Below, one piece after another: positions 1-5,230 of a stretch of 5,674 nt of DNA. Source of the stretch: Chloroflexota bacterium (lineage in GTDB: Bacteria; Chloroflexota; Limnocylindria; Limnocylindrales; CSP1-4); contig JACDBP010000097.1 in assembly GCA_013694835.1 (NCBI GenBank), forward strand, positions 1 to 5,674, in the 5' to 3' direction. The notes beneath the pieces were generated by a model. That model had not been told where the DNA came from. It saw nothing but the letters and a program-made list of their open reading frames with translations, and did not search any database. The stretch's first letter is position 1, and every line of letters begins with the position of its first letter. The position numbers and the translations under genes were made by a program.

Positions 1-2
1 AC

Positions 3-530
3 CGTCAGCCGGTCGTTCTCGGGCATGGGTTGGGCGGGCTCCTGGCGATGAGACTGGCCGAGCGCCGAGCGGTGGCGGCGCTGGTCCTGCTGAGCCCCGC
101 CCTTCCGGCGGGACTGCGCCAGCCAGCGCCCATACACGTGCTACGTGCGGTGCCGTCCATCTTCCGGCGTGAGGCCATCGGCTGGCAGGTCATGCCCGAG
201 CAGTTGCGACGGCTGGATCCCGACCTCACGATCGCCGACGCGATGAGGGTCCAGCACCTCATGGGTGCCGAGTCCGGACGCGCTCACCAGGACGTTCTGG
301 CCGGTGTCCCTGTCGACCTTGCCGCGCTGGCGCGGCTGCCGTCGCTGGTCATCGGAGGCGGCCTGGACCGACTCCACCCGGCGCAGGATTCCGAGGATCT
401 GGCTGCAGCGCTCGGCGCTGAGTACCTCCTGTACGGAACGCAGTCGCACTTCGGGCTGCTGGCCGGCGAGGAGAGCTATGAGCCGGTCGCGGAAGGCGTC
501 CGCTCGTTCCTGGAGCGCCACAAGCTGTAG
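3..530 (+). CDS. alpha/beta-hydrolase fold protein, C-terminal part (5' end outside window)
   Basis: The reading frame is open from the left edge, so the true start lies upstream; the TTG at 30 is internal. The first residues read RQPVVLGHGLGGLLAMRLAE, the beta-strand, nucleophile elbow and helix of an alpha/beta hydrolase (usual form GHSMGG). The elbow is at 21-38, and its central codon (27-29) encodes Gly instead of the nucleophilic Ser. The other triad positions look intact: Asp in GGGLDRLHP (codon 366-368) and His in QSHFGLLAGEE (codon 447-449), followed by a normal C-terminal helix ending ERHKL. Family members hydrolyse esters, lipids or related substrates in the cytoplasm; substrate cannot be inferred. 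With Gly at the elbow it may be non-hydrolytic or use other chemistry. It is followed about 95 bp later by a tRNA gene on the same strand. Fold assignment is confident; function is open. Confidence 0.85.
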   Translation, partial: RQPVVLGHGLGGLLAMRLAERRAVAALVLLSPALPAGLRQPAPIHVLRAVPSIFRREAIGWQVMPEQLRRLDPDLTIADAMRVQHLMGAESGRAHQDVLAGVPVDLAALARLPSLVIGGGLDRLHPAQDSEDLAAALGAEYLLYGTQSHFGLLAGEESYEPVAEGVRSFLERHKL

Positions 531-579
531 TCGTCTTCCGGGTGGCGCACCGAACCTGTCATCTCCGGGCTCCGGGCGG

Positions 580-588
580 TGGTATCCT
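580..588 (+). promoter_or_regulatory. probable extended -10 promoter of the tRNA-Glu gene
   Basis: The sequence TGGTATCCT fits an extended -10 element (TG, one base, then TATCCT at 583-588). A start about 7 nt further on would give a short leader of about 30 nt before the tRNA at 627. No convincing -35 is present at 16-18 bp spacing; the closest match, CTGTCA at 556-561, is too far upstream. The call rests on motif and position only. Confidence 0.45.
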
Positions 589-626
589 GTCGGCCGCGCT
601 GCGGGGGACCCGTTCCGCCGCGACAG

Positions 627-703
627 GCCGCATTCGTCTAGAGGCCCAGGACACCGCCCTCTCAAGGCGGAGATCACCGGTTCGAATCCGGTATGCGGTA
701 CCA
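627..703 (+). tRNA. tRNA-Glu (anticodon CTC), CCA encoded
   Basis: A full cloverleaf can be folded by eye. The acceptor stem is 627-633 (GCCGCAT) with 693-699 (ATGCGGT), and the D arm contains GTCTAGAGGCCCAGGAC. The anticodon stem is 654-658 (CCGCC) with 666-670 (GGCGG), around the loop CTCTCAA. The T stem is ACCGG/CCGGT around TTCGAAT. The anticodon at 661-663 is CTC, reading GAG, and the D arm and anticodon stem match the bacterial tRNA-Glu pattern. Discriminator A700 is followed by an encoded CCA (701-703). The first acceptor pair is G627-U699, a wobble where G-C is usual. It supplies Glu-tRNA for protein synthesis and possibly tetrapyrrole synthesis. It appears to be a single-gene transcript between its own -10 element and a downstream hairpin. 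Confidence 0.97.
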
Positions 704-716
704 GATGATCGCCACG

Positions 717-742
717 AACGCCCCGGATCGTCCCGGGGCGTT
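717..742 (+). terminator. hairpin terminator downstream of tRNA-Glu
   Basis: A perfect 10-bp stem AACGCCCCGG (717-726) / CCGGGGCGTT (733-742) encloses a 6-nt loop and starts 13 nt after the CCA end. The run of T on the plus strand is short (TTT), so the intrinsic terminator is modest by E. coli standards but typical for high-GC genomes. The VOC gene on the opposite strand stops 16 bp further on, so the hairpin may serve both convergent transcripts. Confidence 0.7.
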
Positions 743-758
743 TCCATGTCCGGGCAGG

Positions 759-1175
759 TCAGGCCGTCTTGGTCGAGCCCAGCACGTCCAGGTAGTGCGG
801 GTTGTACATGATGCCCAGGATGTTCCCGAACGGGTCGACGACGGACGCGGTGACGAACCCCTCCCCGCGCTCCGTGCGCGGTTCGTACTCCTTCGCCCCC
901 ATGGACCGAAGCGTCGCCAAGGTGGCGGACACATCGTCCACGTGCCAGAAGACGACGGCACCGCCCGGGCCGGTCGCGCTGCCACGGGGCGCGAAGCGAC
1001 GGTCGATGATGCCGAGCTCGTGCTGATGATCCCCGATGCGGAACTCGACGTACTGCGGTGTCCCGTCCGCCGGGCGGACGAAGTACGGATCGACACCGAG
1101 GAGTTCCGCGTACCACTTTGCGGCTGCGGCAGGATCGTCGGCGTAGAGACTGACGGTGGCGAGTCCTCGCAACAT
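759..1175 (-). CDS. VOC-superfamily (glyoxalase/bleomycin-resistance fold) protein
   Basis: The 138-aa product has the usual length of a single-polypeptide VOC protein built from two beta-alpha-beta-beta-beta units. Residues 5-60 form the first (TVSLYADDPAAAAKWYAELL, then QYVEFRIGDHQHELGI). Residues 72-127 form the second (AVVFWHVDDVSATLATLRSMGA, then DPFGNILGIMYNP). The family includes lyases, isomerases, dioxygenases and drug-binding proteins, commonly with metal held by His/Glu. Candidate ligands are His52/Glu53 and His78, but the Glu common after the C-terminal GN motif (GN-x-x-E) is replaced by Gly121. A classical four-ligand metal site is therefore doubtful, and it may be a binding or divergent enzyme. 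The ATG at 1175 is chosen over the in-frame ATG at 1205 because GGAAGGAG sits 7 nt before it. It is divergent from a WYL regulator that probably controls it. Substrate unknown. Confidence 0.9.
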   Translation of the reverse strand: MLRGLATVSLYADDPAAAAKWYAELLGVDPYFVRPADGTPQYVEFRIGDHQHELGIIDRRFAPRGSATGPGGAVVFWHVDDVSATLATLRSMGAKEYEPRTERGEGFVTASVVDPFGNILGIMYNPHYLDVLGSTKTA

Positions 1176-1182
1176 CGATCGG

Positions 1183-1190
1183 CTCCTTCC
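1183..1190 (-). promoter_or_regulatory. ribosome binding site of the VOC gene
   Basis: Read on the minus strand, GGAAGGAG lies 7 nt upstream of the ATG at 1175. It is an almost ideal Shine-Dalgarno and decides the start: the longer in-frame possibilities upstream (ATG at 1205, or a frame open to 1436 that would run into the regulator gene) would place this site inside the coding region. Confidence 0.8.
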
Positions 1191-1203
1191 TCTCGTTGAC
1201 GCC

Positions 1204-1225
1204 ATGGTGTCTGGCAGGGCACCAT
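1204..1225. promoter_or_regulatory. secondary inverted repeat in the VOC/WYL intergenic region
   Basis: ATGGTG (1204-1209) and CACCAT (1220-1225) form a perfect 6-bp inverted repeat around a 10-bp spacer. Its centre is about 33 bp, close to three helical turns, from the centre of the larger palindrome at 1233-1263. It lies in the probable leader or promoter of the VOC gene. It could be a second, weaker operator or a leader hairpin; 6-bp repeats also occur by chance. Confidence 0.3.
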
Positions 1226-1232
1226 CGTCCGA

Positions 1233-1263
1233 TGCAAAGTGATCATCTGGTGACCACTTTGCA
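1233..1263. promoter_or_regulatory. near-perfect palindromic operator between divergent VOC and WYL genes
   Basis: Two 13-bp arms, TGCAAAGTGATCA (1233-1245) and TGACCACTTTGCA (1251-1263), are inverted copies with one mismatch in 13 and a 5-bp spacer; the outer 9 bp of each arm are perfect. The two-fold axis is at 1248. The site ends 17 bp before the regulator start and lies 58 bp upstream of the VOC start, in the only space where both promoters can lie. It is much more AT-rich than its surroundings. The obvious inference is binding by the adjacent helix-turn-helix/WYL protein as a dimer, giving autoregulation and control of the VOC gene. No confident -35/-10 pair could be placed. Confidence 0.75.
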
Positions 1264-1280
1264 CGCCGGGCAGGTGGCCC

Positions 1281-2222
1281 ATGCGGGCTGATCGGCTCGT
1301 GGCCGCCCTGCTGCTGCTGCAGGCTCGCGGTCGGCTGACCGCAGCCGAGCTTGCCGAGGAGCTCGAAGTGTCGGTCCCCACCGCGCGCCGCGACCTCGAG
1401 GCCCTGTCCGGTGCCGGCATCCCCGTGTACTCGCAACGTGGCCGAGGCGGTGGGTGGTCACTGCTGGGCGGCGCCAGGACGGATCTCAGCGGGCTCACCG
1501 CGACCGAGGCCCAGGCCCTGTTCGTGCTCGCGGGACCCGCCGCGTCGGTCGTTCCGGAGATCAGGTCCGCTATGCGCAAGCTCCTACGGGCTCTGCCGGG
1601 CACCTTTCGCGCCGAGGCGCAGTCCGCGGCCAGCGCCGTAGTGATCGATCCGGTGCGTTGGGGCGAGCACGGTCGAGCACGACCCGACCTCGTCGAGCTC
1701 CTCCAGGCGGCCGTCGTCCGTGGCCGCAAGGTCCGTCTCAGGTACGCCGACCAGGCTCGTGAGCGGACCGAGCGGCTCGTCGATCCATGGGGCCTGGTCG
1801 ACAAGGACGAGGTCTGGTATCTCGTGGCCGGCACCGACCGCGGACAGCGCACGTTCAGGGTCGATCGGATCGTCGATGCCGTGGTGACGGATGTCGCGGC
1901 CCAGCGCCCCGTCGACTTCGAGCTGTCGGAGGCCTGGGCGCGGGTGGTCGACGAGGTGGAGCAGCGACGTTCGCTCGTCTCGGCGAGCGTGCTCATCGAC
2001 GCGCGGCTGCTGGCGGTCCTCCGCAGCCAGTTCGGTCGTCACTGCAACCTCATCAGTTCGCTCGACGACGGGCGTGTCCGCGTCCGGCTGGCGGCGCCGA
2101 CGGCAACCTCGATCGCCGAGCACCTGGCTGGTTGGGGCGCCACTGTGGAGGTGGAGGGGCCGGAGTCGGTCCGGGCCGAGCTTGGGCGCCTCGGTGCGGA
2201 GCTCAGCCGCCGGTATGGGTAG
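1281..2222 (+). CDS. HTH/WYL-domain transcriptional regulator (YafY/PafBC-like family)
   Basis: The 313-aa protein has the three-part layout of WYL regulators. Residues 1-60 are a DeoR-type winged helix-turn-helix (RLTAAELAEELEVSVPTARR, then DLEALSGAGIPVYSQRGRGG as the wing). Residues about 140-205 are the WYL domain, with the signature Trp179-Tyr180-Leu181 in DEVWYLVAGTDRG and the Arg-rich strand RTFRVDRI. The C-terminal 230-313 is a WCX-type extension. WYL domains are known or proposed to sense small ligands or nucleic acid; the ligand here is unknown. The start is the ATG giving MRADRLVAALLLLQARG, the usual N-terminus of this family. Only a weak AGGTGG precedes it, 3 nt away, so translation may be SD-independent. 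It is divergent from the VOC gene across a strong palindrome and lies 124 bp upstream of the co-directional dgcN-like gene. Confidence 0.93.
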   Translation: MRADRLVAALLLLQARGRLTAAELAEELEVSVPTARRDLEALSGAGIPVYSQRGRGGGWSLLGGARTDLSGLTATEAQALFVLAGPAASVVPEIRSAMRKLLRALPGTFRAEAQSAASAVVIDPVRWGEHGRARPDLVELLQAAVVRGRKVRLRYADQARERTERLVDPWGLVDKDEVWYLVAGTDRGQRTFRVDRIVDAVVTDVAAQRPVDFELSEAWARVVDEVEQRRSLVSASVLIDARLLAVLRSQFGRHCNLISSLDDGRVRVRLAAPTATSIAEHLAGWGATVEVEGPESVRAELGRLGAELSRRYG

Positions 2223-2335
2223 TCGTGGAGGTCGCCGATCCCATGCCGAAGCCGCCGGACCATGTCTCCCAGCTGCCTACCGAACGGACTCTGGCACGGT
2301 CGCCGCGATGCCATCCTCGGGCCAGCGCCGCCCGA

Positions 2336-2341
2336 TAGACT
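2336..2341 (+). promoter_or_regulatory. candidate -10 element for a leaderless dgcN transcript
   Basis: TAGACT fits the TANNNT -10 consensus and ends 5 nt before the first ATG at 2347. Transcription would then begin at or next to the A of the start codon. No Shine-Dalgarno precedes either ATG (2347 or 2350), which fits leaderless translation, common in actinobacteria and related high-GC lineages. No -35 is recognisable. If correct, the dgcN-dgcA cassette has its own promoter and does not depend on read-through from the WYL regulator. Confidence 0.45.
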
Positions 2342-2346
2342 CCGCC

Positions 2347-3420
2347 ATGATGGATCTGCCGGCGCCCAGGACTCCCCGCCGCTACGTGATCCTCGCGGAG
2401 GGCGAGTTCGGCGAGGTGGGCTCGAAGACGGCCATCGGTGTCATCCGCTACGGCAGCGACCCGGTCGTGGCCGTCCTCGACTCCGCGCAGGCGGGACGAA
2501 ACGTCAGCGACTGGCTAGGCCCGAACTTCGACATCCCGGTGGTGGCCACCCTCGTTGAGGCTCTCGTCGGACGACCGAGCGCCCTGCTCATCGGCATCGC
2601 GCCCGCCGGCGGCAAGATCCCGCCGGAATGGCGCTCGACGATCCTGGCCGCCATCGACTCCGGGCTCGACATCATCTCGGGCCTGCACCAGTTCGTGGGC
2701 GAGGATCCGGAGTTCGTGGCGGCGGCGACGGCTCGCGGCGTCAGCCTGGTGGATCACCGCCGGCCGCCCGAGCGGATGGAGGTCTCCCGCGGCCGTCGCC
2801 ATGCGCCGGGCAAGCACGTGGTGCTCACCGTCGGCACCGACTGTGCCATCGGCAAGATGAGCGTCGCGCTGGAACTGCGCCGAGCTGCCGCCGAGGCCGG
2901 TCTGGCCCCGGTGTTCGTGGCCAGCGGCCAGACCGGCATCATGATCGAGGGCTGGGGCGTGGCGGTGGACCGAGTCATCAGCGACTTCGTCGCGGGCACG
3001 GTCGAGTGGCTGGTCGAACGCGCCGAGTCGATGGGCGACTGGGTCTTCGTCGAGGGTCAGGGCTCGCTCGATCACCCGTCCTACAGCGCGGTTACGCTGG
3101 GGCTCATCCACGGGGCCACGCCGCAGGCGATGGTGATGGTCCACGAGCCGGGTCGGACGGAGCACCACGGCTGGACGGGCCGGGACGCGGAGCCCCTGAA
3201 GCCGCTCGTGCCGTTCATCCGCCTGCACGAGGAGATCGCGGGGCTCGTCAGCCCGTCGAAGGTGGTCGCGATCGCCCTCAACACGTATCTGATGGATGAG
3301 TCCAGCGCCCGTCGTGCCATCGCCGAGACCGCCGCGGAGACGGGCCTGGTGTGCGACGACGCGCTCCGCTTCGGTGCCGAGCGGATCCTCGACGCACTGC
3401 GCGCGCACGCGGGCGCCTGA
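2347..3420 (+). CDS. dgcN: DUF1611-family protein, probable D-glutamate N-acetyltransferase (DgcN-like)
   Basis: The 357-aa product has the two-domain form of DUF1611 proteins. The N-terminal Rossmann-like part (residues about 12-110) opens with RYVILAEGEFGEVGSKTAIG, followed by VIRYGSDPVVAVLDSAQAGR. The C-terminal P-loop-like part has G163-T-D-C-A-I-G-K170-M-S172, then ASGQTGIMIEGWGV (192-205) and FVEGQGSLDHPSY (from about 234, Glu236). Characterised DgcN proteins acetylate D-glutamate with acetyl-CoA to N-acetyl-D-glutamate, in the cytoplasm. Assignment rests on family recall and on the enolase-superfamily gene 23 bp downstream, the known partner arrangement. The start is set at the first of two consecutive ATGs because TAGACT lies just upstream. 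ATG 2308 is in frame but the extra residues do not look like family sequence. The acceptor specificity is inferred, not visible. Confidence 0.88.
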   Translation: MMDLPAPRTPRRYVILAEGEFGEVGSKTAIGVIRYGSDPVVAVLDSAQAGRNVSDWLGPNFDIPVVATLVEALVGRPSALLIGIAPAGGKIPPEWRSTILAAIDSGLDIISGLHQFVGEDPEFVAAATARGVSLVDHRRPPERMEVSRGRRHAPGKHVVLTVGTDCAIGKMSVALELRRAAAEAGLAPVFVASGQTGIMIEGWGVAVDRVISDFVAGTVEWLVERAESMGDWVFVEGQGSLDHPSYSAVTLGLIHGATPQAMVMVHEPGRTEHHGWTGRDAEPLKPLVPFIRLHEEIAGLVSPSKVVAIALNTYLMDESSARRAIAETAAETGLVCDDALRFGAERILDALRAHAGA

Positions 3421-3443
3421 GCCGTCCCGCGGGCACGCGAGCC

Positions 3444-4571
3444 ATGCCAACGGATGTCTCGATGGAGGTCCTGGACCTGTCGCTCCGGGACCCCTTCCGG
3501 ATCGCGCGACACATGCCGGACCGACTCGCGACGACCGTGTTGCTGGATGTGACGGCGGAAGGGCTCTCGGGGGTGGGCGAAGCGTTCCCGGTCGCCTACT
3601 ACGGCGAGACGGCCGGCACCGTCCGCTCCGTCGTGCCGCTGCTGGCCGCGGCGCTGGAGTCGCTCGGCGTCCCGCCGGGAACGATCGGCGAGGCTCGAAC
3701 GTGGCTGATCCGAGCCGCCGAGGTGATGGACCGGGCGATCGGCAATAACGGGGCGGCGAAGTGCGGCATGGACATCGCGCTCCACGATGCCGTTGCGCGG
3801 AGCATGGATCTGCCGCTCCACGAGCTGCTGGGGACGCCGACCGCGGTCCGACCGACGGACTTCTCCATCGGCATCGACGAGCCAGCGGTGGTCGCGGAAC
3901 GCGCCTCCCGGATGGCCCACTTCCCAGCGCTCAAGATCAAGGTCGGCGGCCCGGCCGACCTCGAGACGCTGGAGGCCGTACGCGCCGTGTACGGAGGTCC
4001 GCTTCGGGTCGATGCGAACACAGGATGGCACCCCGAGGCGGGCCTTCGGCTCCTGCCAGAGCTGGAGCGGCTCGGGGTCGAGCTCATCGAGCAGCCGTTC
4101 CGAGCCAGAGCGATCGCCGAGATGCGCTGGCTCCAGGAGCGCAGCGCGCTACCGATCGTCGCCGATGAGAGCGCCGTGACCATCGACGATCTGCCGGCGC
4201 TCGTCGGCGCCGTCGCCGGCGTCAACGTCAAGCTCGGCAAGTGCGGCGGCGTCGGTCCGGCATTGCGGATGATCGAGCGTGCCCGCGAGCTCGGCTTCAA
4301 GGTCTTCCTCGGCTGCATGGAGGAGACGAGCCTCGGCATCGCCGCCGCGGCGGTCCTCGCTGGCCTGGTCGACTGGGTCGATCTGGACGGCAACCTGCTG
4401 CTGGCAGACGACCCGTTCGTTGGCCTGGAGCTGGATGCACAGTGTCGATGGCGATTGCCAGCCGCCGCCGGGGTGGGCGTACGTCGGGTGGCGCACCGCC
4501 ACGAGGGCCTGTTCGCCGCTGTGGACAAGTCGGTGGACGAAATGGTGGACGGAACGGGTTCCGCAGGGTAG
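3444..4571 (+). CDS. dgcA: enolase-superfamily racemase/epimerase, probable N-acetyl-D-glutamate racemase (DgcA-like)
   Basis: The 375-aa product is a muconate-lactonizing-enzyme-type member of the enolase superfamily. Residues about 1-125 are the capping domain; the barrel carries the catalytic set. K164-I-K166 lies on strand 2, metal ligands are D190 (RVDANTGW), E216 (ELIEQPF) and D241 (IVADES), and K263-L-G-K266-C-G-G lies on strand 6. GCMEETS (290-296) and D313-L-D315 resemble dipeptide epimerases such as Ala-Glu epimerase. Lysines on both faces fit 1,1-proton transfer. Next to a DgcN homologue, the likely role is racemising N-acetyl-D-glutamate to the L form; murein dipeptide epimerisation is the alternative. 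No good Shine-Dalgarno exists, so ATG 3462 is also possible. The last 27 or so residues, after GVGVRR, extend beyond the usual family end. Confidence 0.9.
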   Translation: MPTDVSMEVLDLSLRDPFRIARHMPDRLATTVLLDVTAEGLSGVGEAFPVAYYGETAGTVRSVVPLLAAALESLGVPPGTIGEARTWLIRAAEVMDRAIGNNGAAKCGMDIALHDAVARSMDLPLHELLGTPTAVRPTDFSIGIDEPAVVAERASRMAHFPALKIKVGGPADLETLEAVRAVYGGPLRVDANTGWHPEAGLRLLPELERLGVELIEQPFRARAIAEMRWLQERSALPIVADESAVTIDDLPALVGAVAGVNVKLGKCGGVGPALRMIERARELGFKVFLGCMEETSLGIAAAAVLAGLVDWVDLDGNLLLADDPFVGLELDAQCRWRLPAAAGVGVRRVAHRHEGLFAAVDKSVDEMVDGTGSAG

Positions 4572-4730
4572 TCCGTACGCCGTACCATCCGCCGATACCC
4601 GCGACGTCGTCCCCAGGAGGCGTCGCCGGGGGGACGGTCCGCCCGCGGTGCCGGCAAGCAGAGCCGCCGGGACGGGGACCGCCAGGTCGATGTCAACACG
4701 GGACGGTCTCGTGCTGCGTGCGACCGGGAG

Positions 4731-4737
4731 GGAGAGG
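4731..4737 (+). promoter_or_regulatory. ribosome binding site of the 144-aa hypothetical gene
   Basis: GGAGAGG lies 9 nt before the ATG at 4747, within a wider purine-rich stretch GGGAGGGAGAGG. It favours this start over the in-frame ATG at 4690, which has no comparable site. The preceding 4572-4730 holds no gene or clear signal. Confidence 0.6.
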
Positions 4738-4746
4738 ACCGAACGC

Positions 4747-5181
4747 ATGGAGTACCGCTTGGATCCCGTAGCTGCCCCGGTCTGCCGCGTGGATCCGTGG
4801 CCGGCTGAGGTCGTCGAGTTCGTCCGTCACGCCTACCGCCGCCGCCCGGTCGGCTGGCCCGAGCTGTACGACGAGCTGACACGAATGGCATCTCGTGGCA
4901 CCTTCCGCGGTCTGGGCTTCGCGGAGCTCGCCGAGCTGGGCCTGAGCTTCTCCCTGAGCGAGCTCCCGAAGCTTGCGCAACTGAGCATCCGGGTCGCGGC
5001 CGAGGAGCAGCTGGTCGGCGTCACCGGATCCGGCCCGTCGGCAGACGAAGAGGACGTGACGGTCCCTGTCACCGGCGAACAGGCGGTCCGGTTCTCGCCA
5101 CAGCTCGTGCGGCGCGTTCCACCGCAGCTGCCGGGTGCCGGGCCACGGCTGACGGTCGTGCGGGGCGGCGCCCCGAGCTAG
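4747..5181 (+). CDS. hypothetical protein, 144 aa
   Basis: I do not recognise a named family. The protein has no signal peptide or membrane segment, so it is probably cytoplasmic. Residues 17-50 read as a short helical unit (DPWPAEVVEFVRHAYRRR, then PVGWPELYDELTRMASRG). Residues 54-90 are leucine/alanine-rich and helical (LGFAELAELGLSFSLSELPK, then LAQLSIRVAAEEQ). Residues about 91-144 are Gly/Pro-rich with an acidic patch (SADEEDVTVPV) and look disordered. The frame uses G/C third positions throughout and has a strong purine-rich ribosome site, so it is likely real. It starts 175 bp after the dgcA-like gene, too far to assume one operon. The helical first half suggests a small regulatory or adaptor protein, but that is guesswork. 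Confidence 0.7.
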   Translation: MEYRLDPVAAPVCRVDPWPAEVVEFVRHAYRRRPVGWPELYDELTRMASRGTFRGLGFAELAELGLSFSLSELPKLAQLSIRVAAEEQLVGVTGSGPSADEEDVTVPVTGEQAVRFSPQLVRRVPPQLPGAGPRLTVVRGGAPS

Positions 5182-5230
5182 GGGCCCGCGGCGAGTTATG
5201 AGAAGGCCCGGCGTCCCGCCGACGTCTTCC

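Noticed and set aside
693..1199. 168-aa plus-strand frame opposite the VOC gene
   Set aside because: It begins inside the tRNA, has no domain, and is antisense to the VOC gene, which has an excellent ribosome site.
1196..1201. TTGACG as a -35 box for the WYL regulator
   Set aside because: No matching -10 lies 16-18 bp downstream (GCACCA or ACCATC), and the site falls within the 5' leader of the VOC gene, so no promoter was called.
674..1996. Long 440-aa minus-strand frame opposite the WYL regulator
   Set aside because: Its Ser/Arg/Thr-rich, low-complexity translation is typical of a high-GC antisense shadow. It overlaps the tRNA, the VOC gene in another frame and the regulator.
2223..2346. 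Terminator or riboswitch between the WYL regulator and the dgcN-like gene
   Set aside because: No stable stem followed by T residues and no known leader motif could be found in these 124 bp.
2515..3450. 311-aa minus-strand frame opposite the dgcN-like gene
   Set aside because: It is rich in His/Arg/Asp/Gly with no recognisable domain, and lies fully antisense to a conserved DUF1611 gene.
3081..4891. Long minus-strand frames (316 and 430 aa) opposite the racemase gene
   Set aside because: They are antisense shadows in high-GC DNA; the plus-strand frame carries a full set of enolase-superfamily motifs.
5161..5184. Hairpin CGGGGC/GCCCCG at the end of the 144-aa gene as a terminator
   Set aside because: The 6-bp stem with a 3-nt loop lies inside the coding end and is not followed by T residues; in such GC-rich DNA it is likely chance.
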